A program made the position numbers and the translations under genes. The notes beneath the pieces are model-generated. The model did no database searches, was not told where the DNA came from, and saw only the letters and a program-made list of their open reading frames with translations. A stretch of DNA of 64,000 nt from Mesostigma viride (lineage: Eukaryota > Streptophyta > Mesostigmatophyceae > Mesostigmatales > Mesostigmataceae): contig RPFO01000901.1 in NCBI GenBank assembly GCA_009746045.1, positions 1-64,000 of the forward strand, read 5' to 3'. Of the stretch, positions 47,051 to 57,400 are shown piece after piece; position 1 is the first letter of the stretch, and the number at the start of each line of letters is the position of its first letter.

Positions 47051-48714
47051 GTTCGTCAGGATAAATTAGTTTGGTCCAACAGCCCAAAAGTTTGCGACAG
47101 TTATATCTGGAGCTCGCGAACACAGGAAATTGCTGAGTTTTCTAGTAGGAGCAATATTGGGCATACAGACCTATATCCGGGCATACGGACCTCTGCCAAA
47201 TGGCTCATCTGGATGTAACGCACAAAACCCCTCATAATATGGACGCCGTGGTTTGACCTTTTTGTGATTGGTCGCAACGAAATTTCGCGCAGCTCATTCG
47301 TCGAGCGGACTGTAAGTCGCGCTGCTGAGTGGCTGGAGCCGAAAGCCGTTCGAAAGAGTGTTAGCTAAATTTGTGCCAAGGCTGCATTTTACAAATTGTA
47401 GTATATATGTTGACAAGGTGGGGGGGCCAAGGCCCCCCACTTGTTCGGACGCACTACGCCACCAGGGGGTCTGAGGCCTCTGCCGAAAGTTTCGGGCCGC
47501 CGGGTGGTGCCCGCCGACCAGGCCGGCCACTACGCCGGGGGGCGAACGCTCGGCGGCCCTTCCTTTCCGGGGGATCCCCATCGCGCGGGCCCGCCGCACC
47601 GTCGATCCCACGCTCCGTCCCTCACGGGGAAATCTTCCAAACTAATTTTTATTCCTTGGAACTACGAAAATTCGGCCTGAACTCGGCCTTAGTTGAATGC
47701 CCTTCACCGCTGGCTAGCACGCCGGTGATGGAGACGGGATTTTTGTTGTTTGGGGAACCGATTGTGGGAGGCTGAGCCCGCAGCCGCCACTGATTGCTAT
47801 TGAACCCTTGCAGCTGGTCAGGCCGCAAGGAGCTCAGCGGCGCGGCGCTAACCGATAAGGCATGCTCGAGCCTCTAACCCGAGACTACCGGTAAGCTACC
47901 CGATAGTGCATGCTCGAGCCTCTAACCCGAGACTACCGGCACTCAGCGGATCTGTGCTACCGAGGGCGACGGTTCTCTGACCGTCCCGACGCACACTGGC
48001 TTCCGTACCGTGCTTAGGCACCGACTAGCATCTAGACACCAATCTTTGATGCCCACCTAACTAGGCATCCGGGCCGGCGACTACCGGCCGGTGGATAGAT
48101 GCCACTCGGGAGCACAACTCCCATACTTTCTTTTTAAATAATTATTATAAATTATTTAAAGCGAGGGGCAATAGGGTAGCACTGACCCTACGTACGTTCA
48201 AGTAGAGAAACACGTAACGGCACACTGGCCGTCCCCAAATCCTAAACCCCAAGGAGCGGGTGCCCTACGCTGGGATCTGAGCACGCCAAAAACACCCGGG
48301 CTTTGCTCCCGGCCTCCTTTTCTACTTGGGTGCATGCAACTGCACCGGCCACATGCATCATTAGTAGGCACACTCGCCGCCTGTCAGGTGACTACTAGGG
48401 AAATGTATTCACAGATGAAAGAAGCGCCCATTCCCATGCAAAAAGACGACAGGTCACACAGTCTGGAAAAAAACTCATGTCATCATGAGCTGCCGCAGCA
48501 GCTTGTACTGAGGCCCCGACAGCATCGCTGGCTTGGCCGGTCAAGGCATCGGCAATATTCTCGCTCTCGGGGATCCACCGCCGCTCATCCATGCAACACC
48601 GTGGCGGACTCTGCCAACACAAGGTAATCTAGTTTGGTGGTGGAGGGGAGCGGGTTATTCAGCAAATCAATTATTGACTTGCTATGTCGCGTTTGCGTGC
48701 CATATCATCCTGGA
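47051..48714. other. Unassigned sequence between hAT and element C
   Basis: GC-rich block at 47420-47620, a 48-bp direct duplication (47861-47891 and 47909-47939, CATGCTCGAGCCTCTAACCC), an AT block at 48128-48160, and a possible weak RNase H remnant on the - strand (about 48500-48620, ESENIADALTGQ). The last ~30 bp (TTTGCGTGCCATATCATCC) belong to the repeat found again at 61849 and 63470. No intact gene recognised. Confidence 0.5.
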
Positions 48715-48718
48715 CTGG

Positions 48719-49966
48719 TGTCACGGACGCGAGCTATGTCATCCGGGCGCCCACTATGCACAAGACCGGTGACGTGCGCAAGGAATTTGTTTTCCACGCA
48801 TTTTCGACAAAGGCTAGTGACCGGGGGGGGACACTAGCACTTGCAGCATAAGAGCGGACGAAAGTGTACGTGCACGCGCGCCGGGCCAGGCACAGCTGGG
48901 CGCGCAGCACTGACTTGAGCGGACGGCAGCACAAGTGCGCAGCGTCGAGAGGATCATACGCGTGTTAGTGGACAGCTGGAGCTGAAGCTGGACTGCTGGA
49001 CTTCAACAGCGCCGAGGCTATTGACAGGCCAGGTGTCTTTGTGGTGTAGAATAGCGGGTCAACGTTATGAGGACTGGACAGAAAATGGAAAAGGACAATT
49101 TGCGGTGCGGAGCCAGATCGCTGGAATGAATGCGAAATCGCTGGCAGCCCTACAAAGGGATTTCTTCTAGAAAGGAACGATTAGACGCAATGTTTGCTGG
49201 GCCACTCACACGCAAGGTGTGAGCGTGCAGATTGTCTGAAGGATATTATGCTTCGACCTTGGTGGACGTGACTCAATGCCGGACATTCCCAGGGACAGAA
49301 ATGCCGGAGCCTCTAGGAGATGAGATCGGCAACAGGGTAGCAATTTAGATTTGTCGGGATGCCTTCCTGCTTTTGTTGGCATGTGTGGTAGAAAGCCAGG
49401 ACGGCAACTGGAATGCGGTTTCTATTTGCATGGTTCAGGCAGCAAGATAGTTTTGGCATTCCTGGCTGGACTGACAAGTGTGGCGTGTGTCATGCGTGTG
49501 GCATGACGAATGGTTTGGTTCATAGTCGAAGAGGACTCTCACGCAGCGTGTAGTCTCTTCGAGTCTCTCGTTAGTGGCCTTCGTGTTTCTCCCTTTCCTT
49601 GGGAGCAAGGCCGGTAGCATGTCATGGAGCGCTGCCTAACTGCGGGCTCGTGAGCATGGAGTGCATCGATATTGAGACTATCAACGTGTTGTAATTGTAT
49701 TAACTTTCTCAATAAATTCCGCATGTGCGGCTTCATCATCAGACTGTGCAAAGTGTGTGTTGTGAAAGCATTGTTCTATAGCAGGGGAGGCAAAAGCATC
49801 CTCTTGCACCATCATATTGTCGCAATTAGAGTAGTTGGAGCGTCTAGCTAACGCCCCAGCAAGGATATTCAAACGCGGCACGCGACGGTACACAAGGGGA
49901 TCAAGAAGGTGGTCATCAGGCACGAGGGACAGTTCCTTGTCCTCGGCTGAGAGCCCTCTTTTCATT
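48719..49966 (+). repeat. 5' LTR of element C
   Basis: 1248 bp, starts TGTCACGGACGCGAGC and matches 60233-61489 at about 98-99% by eye, with small indels (for example GCCGG versus GCGGCCCGG). It lacks the 143-bp tail seen at the right end. ACTCGAAGAGACTAGC follows, where a primer-binding site would be. Confidence 0.88.
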
Positions 49967-50239
49967 ACTCGAAGAGACTAGCTCCATCTGCAAAGGAACA
50001 TTTTCATTTCAGCAAAGAGAGACGGTGTGCAGTTTTCTGGGGAAGACTAGCACACATAGTGGCCTGATCAACCATTAAGTCTTTCAGATTAGACCGTTGC
50101 TACTTGGTAGTGGTTGTGGCAGTTTATGTCATATCACACTAGGTCGGTCACAGCGTTTTTGGCAAGCCACGCAGGCTGTGCCAACACGGGCGTCGACACC
50201 GACGGGCAGGAGCTCTCCAGGGTCGATACCACCATCAAC

Positions 50240-51373
50240 ATGTCAGGAACTGACCCCACAGCATCAGGCAGTGGTGGGTCAGCGCCGGCAGCTACGGGCG
50301 GTCAAGCAACTGACCCGCCCAGCGGTCGTCTCGGCACTAGTGCGGACACCGCTTTGTTAGGTAATGGAGCGCCTTCCCTTTCTTCGGCAGGGGACGGTGG
50401 TGCTCTTACCCAAGTGCTGCGCCTGCTGCAAGAGCAAGCGGCAGAGCTGGCGGCACTCCGAGCTCAGCAAGCGACGCAGTTATCGCAACAGGCGACGCTT
50501 GTTGAAGAAACTGTGCGACTTGCTTTGGAGCGCGCGGAATCTACGGCTGAAGCGAGGCGTGCTACGGAGCGCGCTGAGCAACGGCGGCAGGCGGAGGCAA
50601 CCACGGAAGCTGCACGCGCCTGCCAAGCTGCGGCCCAACGCGACGCCGAGGCCAGGCAGGCTGCCGACGAGGAGGCCGCTGCCGAGGAAGCGCGGCGACA
50701 TGAGGCGCTGCGCGACCAACGCGGACACTTCGACGAAGAGCGCAGTGGGACAGGTCCACTACGCAACGTTGAGCCCAGTCAGCCACGCGTCGGACCAAGC
50801 GGTCAACGGCGGGGCGACGGGGAAATGGCGCAGGATGACGAGCTGCAGCCGAACGTCGGTCGGGTAGGCACCCGGTCGACTGCCGACGCATCTTATACGC
50901 TGGGGGGGAACCTACGGGCACCCAACCAAGGCACGTTATCGTGGCGCGGCGGGTATGGTGCAGCCCCCAGGGGGGGAGCATCAGGTGGCTTGTTTAGCAC
51001 AGGTCGGCCACCCATGACGGCGGCAGCAACGCCGTTGGGTGGCACCGCAGGGCGGCCCAGGCTTGGCGGCACTCGGTCAGACTTCGGCTGGGGCCAAGTC
51101 GATCGGGAGGTAGCCAGCATACCATGGGGTGAGGGCGACGACGTCCAGCGACCCCACCGCATGCCGTACGGCGTGCATGGCGAATCCACTCGTGTGCCAT
51201 CGCTGCCCAAGGTGGAGCTTCGCGAGAAGTTCACCTCAGCAGGCACGGGTGCGACTTTAGAGGAAGCCTATGAGCTCTTCCGAGCTCATTGTAACACTTA
51301 TCGTTATGCCTCGGGGTATCCTCTTCGCCATGAGATGGTGATGGATTTTATTCACCTTTTTTCCATGACCTGA
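50240..51373 (+). pseudogene. Element C gag, N-terminal part (frameshifted into the long frame)
   Basis: ATG 50240 (MSGTDPTASGSGGSAPAA) opens a protein with a long Ala/Glu/Arg/Gln-rich coiled-coil segment (about residues 60-165), then a Gly-rich linker and a capsid-like region (LPKVELREKFTSAGTGATLE, AYELFRAHCNTY). The frame ends at 51371-51373 just after a run of six T. One base shift there gives FFHDLTKKKVQVLVQHYRAL, and a second shift near 51450 enters the long frame (DLDSIIFDVDPAEQLWQQL), which carries the rest of the capsid and the zinc knuckle. The gag is thus broken within its capsid, not at the usual gag/pol boundary. Confidence 0.75.
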
Positions 51374-51461
51374 CCAAGAAGAAGGTCCAGGTTTTGGTCC
51401 AGCATTACCGAGCGCTCGTGGACCGTGTCATCGCACGGACATATGGTTTGCGCTCACGGAC

Positions 51462-54400
51462 ATGGGCACACCGGATCTCGACTCGATCATCTTCGATGTC
51501 GACCCGGCAGAGCAGCTGTGGCAGCAACTGCGGCTGGAGTACCCAGTTGAGCACGTCAAGGCCATCGCGGAATGGAATGGAGCGTTCACCGTCGCCGAGG
51601 GTGAGGATCCGGCTTTCTCCCTTGACCGGCTCCTCGCGTTTGCGGGCAAAGTGCCTGATTATACGCAGACCAAGGCTTGCCGGTTATGGCGGAGTGCAGT
51701 GCCCCTGCTGGCCATCGATCTTCCGGAGCCGCCCGGTGGGGAGTGGACTTTGGTGACTCTCTGTGCAGCATTCAAGCGGCTGCTCAGGAAGCGTGCGGAA
51801 GGCGAGAAGGGTATCTCGTCTGAGCTGGCTGAGATGCGCAAGAAGATGGCTGAGATGGAGAAGGCCATCGCGGTCAAGGGTGGCCAGCGGCTGCCTGGTG
51901 CGGGGCGCGGTGAATATGTCGGCACTCAGGGTGGTGGCAACGCCGGTCACGGGGGCAGCGGCGGTGGCGGTCAGGGTGGCAGCGGCGGTGTCAGTCGTGG
52001 TGGCGGCGGCAGTGGCTACGGTGGTCGGGGTCGCGGTGGTGGTCGAGGCGGAGGCGGTCGTCCGCCGACATCGGATGGGACTCAGGAGGCGCAGGGCGTG
52101 CAAGGCGCGCTGGGCGCACCCACCCCGTCACGCGGTAAATGTTACCTTTGCGACAAGGATGGGCACCTTAGTCGCGAGTGTCCAAGCCGCTGCACGAAGC
52201 CGCATGGGGCAGACACGAAGTGGCACCTGATGAACAAGTGTCCAGCCGCGGGCATCAAGACGGTCCACTTCGCCGAGATGGCGGGCAAGACCGACTCGAT
52301 GGAAGCCCAGGTGGCTGCCATCAAGCATGGTGAGGAGGCGACGGCGCCCCCCAACCAATTCGCGACGGTGTACCGGGAGGACCCATTCTGGGCGCCCATG
52401 CCGGGTGACGTCGAGATCAACGCTGCGGAGGCTACCAAAGGCAAGCAGGCACGCAGCCCGCTTTCTTTTCAGCAGGCACCCATGTTGCCTGCCGGGCAGT
52501 TGCCCGCGTCCTTTTCCATGCCGCTGGCTGGGGTGCAATCTGCTTTTGAGCATGCGAACCCTGCTGGGCTGGAGCAGCGTAGGCGATTGGCGCCTGTGTA
52601 CCCAATGCCGTTCATTGTGGACGTACCCATGTTTTCAGCACGGCAGGTGGTCGACACCTTCGGGCAGAAGGGGGTTGAGTGGCTGGGGTCGGTTGTGTCC
52701 GAGATCCAGTTGTTCGCAGATGGGCATGATGTGCGCACCTTGCGCAATTCTGAGTCCGTCACCTACGGGCGTCAGCCGGTAGAAGCCGCAGTGCCCGTGG
52801 TGCAAGCGGGAGTGGTCAGCACAAGTAGCCAGCAGCGCACTAGTGCAGTTCCCCAGGTTCCCACGGTGGTTCCATACCCCAATGGTGAGCCGTCCATAGC
52901 GTTCCAAGCAGTTGGAGCCTGTGGAGATGTATGGAGCGACATGGTGACATGTCCGTTGGTTGGCGCAGTCAAGCTTGATAGCGGTGCTCAGCCGCTAGTC
53001 ATCAGCACAGACTTGGCCACCATGCTGAACCTGACCTACGAGAACGGTGGCTTAGTGGAAAGCCCCGTGTCTGTGTCAGGTTGGCAGGGTCCGGCTAGTA
53101 AGCCGTACGCTATGACGGCGGTTAAAGTCAACGTGATTTTCAATCCGTTGCGCGCCTCTAGCATGACCACCGTGTCCGCGTATGCGCTGGTGGTCAACAA
53201 GTGTGGATATTCCGCACTACTCGGGGTGGATGTCCTTGCTCGCGCCATGGTTCAGGTGGACTATAGGGCGGAGGAGGCATCTTACATCCCTGATTGGGAT
53301 GGGGCTGGCCTGAAGCGGGCCAGTGTGCCGGTCTCATGCTTCAGTTCTTCAGCCGGGGCTGCACGCCTCAACCCTTCAGCGGCTGCGGGCGTGGTGGAGG
53401 TCAGCATGGTGGAGGTACGGGCGGCGGGCTCATCGGCGTGGGACAAGCATCGGACGGTGCTGCCTCAGCCAACGGCGAGCATTGCCAAGATGCGCACGCA
53501 GTGGTCGCTGGATGCTGTGACGTCCACGCGGCAGCTGGCTATGCGCAAGCGGGTGACTGAAGCCGTCGTCACCATTCCTCAGATGGCCAGCCATGGCCTC
53601 ACTTTGGTGCAACCGGGTGTCTCGGAGGCCCAAGGTAATTTTTCTGCTGCAATCTTACCGCAGGCCCCTGATTTTGCCAAGGGTGCGGTAGTGTTGGAAC
53701 TGTTTGCGGGGATCGGAGGGGGCATTGCAGGCTTTTTGGCCGCAGGCGGCGTGTGCCGTAAACTCATCGCGGTAGAGCCATCGCACAAGGCGCGTCAGGT
53801 GTACTTCAGTCACTGTGGCGTGTTGTCGCGAGAGTATCCCGCGCAGTTTCCGCCATCAGCATGGCGTGACCCGTTTGGGGAATGTCCTCAAGATATCCGA
53901 GCCATCGGTGAGGTGCAGGTGCAGCAGTTGTTGCGCAGGCATCATGCCATCGACTTGGTAATTGCGGGTTGGGAGTGCCAGGGCCTGAGCCAGGCAGGGC
54001 AAGGGCGGGGGCTAGCCGATCCGCGTAGCGCGCTGTTCTGGGAACTGTTGCGTGTGGTGGGACTGTTGCAGTCGCGTCAGCCCCATCCGCCTGCGTATCT
54101 GTTTGAGAACGTTGTGGCGGGTGACAGCCCACATCAGGCGGTGCGGGAGGACTGGGCTACAATCGTGGCACTCCTGGGGGAGCCCATCGTGTGTGACAAC
54201 GCAGGGCTGGGTGGGCTCACGCATCGTTTGCGTGCCTATTGGACCAACGTGGCGTGTGCGACCGGTGTGCAGGCGGTCTTGGGGGCCGTAGCAAGGCAGC
54301 ATCCGAGTGTGTCTGCGGAGGTAGCATTGCCTTCCCACCTAGTCACGCAGAAGGTGGATAGCGAGGATCGCCCACCGTATGCACGCGTCAACCGGGTCGG

Positions 54401-57400
54401 GAGCCCCATGTGTGCACTGCCGACCCTGGTCAGTTACCAAGGGTCGACAGCATACCGTGATCGGGGTAAGGGTCTCGTTTGGGACACTACCACCGGTCTG
54501 TTGGTGCAGCCACCCGCAGAATTTCGTGAGGCCAGCATGGGTTTTCATGTCGGGGCCTCGGCGCTGCCGGGCGTGCTCGAGAGTGAGCGCTGGTCTTTGA
54601 TAGGCCAGGCTATGTCGGTGTTGCAGGTCGGGTATGTGCTGCTTGCATCGGTTGCCGTGCGCCAGTCTGGGGGGGCGTCCCCAGCCAATCCGCCTCAGCA
54701 GGTTGAGGCGCGCGCAGCCAAACTGAAGCGCCCTGCAGCGACGGGGACTTCATCAGCATGGGGGTGGCGTCTGCGACAGGTGTGGACTATCATTCTCATG
54801 ACCGCCCTGCTGACCAGCACCGTGCTGGCCGGCGAGCCCACGCTGCATCGGGTAATACACCGTGCGGCACGCGAGGCTCCGGCGGTGGGTGTCACACCAG
54901 GTGTGGCAGCCTTTTCCTTGTTCCACGACGATGCGGCTAGGGCGCCGCATCTTGAGGCACATGCGGTAGCTGTGGGTGATCCCGCGGATACGCACCCCTG
55001 GGCTATTGGCGAACACCTTTCTGATGCGCAGCGCTCAGCCATGCTAAAGTGGCTAGGCACTGCAAGGGGGGCCTTCGCTTTCACAAGTGATGAACTGGGG
55101 TGTTTCAATGGTGGGACCATGCGTGTTCCATTGGACACTGACACTCCTTTGTTCCGACGCCAGCATCGCCTGAGTCAGGCCGAGTTGGATTTTGTAGCCG
55201 AGCAATGCAAGGAGTTAGAGGATGCCGGTATCATCAGGCAATCTTCCTCCAGCTATGCTGCTGCCGTTGTCGTTGCGCCCAAGAAGGACGCTATCACCGG
55301 GGCATGGACGGGTATGCGCATGGCCACCGATCTGCGGTTGCTGAATGCACACACACCCGTGGACCGTTACCCCATGCCACGTGTGGATGATGTCCTGGAT
55401 AAGATATCTCCTCATGTGAAGTTTGTGTCCTCGCTGGACCTGCGTAGCGGCTTTCATCAGATCGCAGTTGCGCCGGAGGATCAGCGGAAGCTTGCATTCT
55501 GGGGGGGCGGCAATTTGTATGAGTGGGTGCGCATGCCCTTTGGGCACCGCAACGCTAGTGCTGTTTTCCAACGAGCTATGGACAAAGTGCTTGCAGGTCT
55601 TCCTTTCGCCGCTTGTTACATTGATGATGTAATCGTCTTTAGCGCGACATTTGAGGAGCACCTGGCGCACTTGGAGCAGGTTCGCTTGGCTCTCGAGGAG
55701 CATAATATGCGGCTGCACCCTGAGAAGTGCAAGTTCGCCCAGCGGACCCTCTCATTCCTTGGTCATCAGATTGTGCCGGGTGGCCGGACGCCTGATGCCG
55801 CCAAGGTCGAATCCATTGCGCAGGCCGCCGTACCCACGGATGTCTCAGGGGTGCGGGCGTATTTGGGTTTGGCTGGCTATTACCGAGGTTACATTGAGAA
55901 CTTCAGCAGCAAGGTGAAGCCCTTGACCGAGTTACTCAAGAAGGGGTGCGTGTGGGCGTGGGGTCCCGCACAGCAACGCGCCATCGAGACAATCAAGCAG
56001 GAGCTCACGTCGGCACCGATTCTGCGCGCCCCTGACTATGCTTTGCCATTTGTGTTATATACCGACTGGTCCAAGGTAGGACTGGGTGCGGTCTTGGCGC
56101 AAAAGGATGGTGATGGGCGCGAGCACGTTATTGCTTATGCTAGTCGCAGCAACAACCCAGCGGAGAGCCGGTATTCTTCCTATGAGGGGGAGGCACTGGC
56201 TGTGGTGTGGGCCATCAAGCACTTTCGCCCGTATTTATTTGGGCGCGTGTTTACTCTGGTGACAGACCACCAGCCGCTTCAGTGGCTAATGACCAACACC
56301 AACCTGACGGGTAAGCTCGCCCGATGGGCCATGATTATCCAGGAGTACCACATGACCATTGTGCATCGGGCCGGCAAGGACCATGTCAACGCCGATGTGC
56401 TATCCCGATACGCCATGCCTACCACTGTTGACCACACTGGAGCCCGGGCCATGGGTGCCGAGGGCTCGTCTGGTTCTGTGGTCTTTGTGAACGCTGCTGG
56501 GTATGCGGCCGACGATGAGGAGGAGGCATGGTGGCGCAGTGTCGAGTACTCTGTGGCGGACTTCGGCATCAGCGACGACCCGGTGCGGCCGTCTCCATTC
56601 ACGCCATCCAAAGCTGTGTGCGCTATGGAAGAGGGTAGGTCTCTGTCCTTTGACATTGATCCTTCTCTGCAGCAGCTGATCGCTGTGCAGGCTCTCTTAG
56701 CGCGTAGCTCTCTTGCTGATTGCTACACCGCTGATATCTGGCTAGATGGTCGAGTGTTGGAGCAAGTGCAGGGTGCTGTCTTGACTCCTACTCCAGTCGA
56801 TTGGACTCCTGCTCAGAAGGCGACGGAGTTGAACAGGGTGCAGCACAGGGCTGCAACCTATGGTTGGGAAGATGGGGTTTTGTACAAGCTGTTGGGCAAG
56901 CGTAGGGTGGTCGTCCCACCGCCTGACAAGCGCGTTGCTATAGTGCAGGCGTACCACGAGCGGTATGGTCACTTGGGTGGCAATCGCACGCTCAGCCTCG
57001 TACGGACCAGCTATTGGTGGAATAACATGCGACACACGGTGGCCCAGGTAGTGGCCAGCTGTGTCCCGTGTGCTCGAACCAAGGCTAACTTTAGCGCAGA
57101 TCATGGTGCCAAGGAGCTGATGTCGCTTCCCATCAAGGGCTTGTTTTATCGCTGGCACGTCGATCTGTGCGGGCCGTTTCAGGAGAGCCCTGACGGCAAC
57201 CTCTATGTCATGGTATGCGTGGAGAGCTTTAGCAAATGGGTTGAGTTGATCCCCATTGCTGACAAGCATGCCGCTACCACAGCGAAGCATTTTGCGGACA
57301 TCATAACCAGGTTTGGGGCTCCCGCGGAGGTAGTCACGGACCAGGGTGGTGAGTTCAGGGGTGAGTTCCAGGAGTTGCTGGATGGATGTCTTATTGATCA

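Noticed and set aside
47371-47775. 134-codon + strand frame in a GC-rich block
   Set aside because: No recognisable motif, and an overlapping open frame exists in another phase; left as unassigned sequence.
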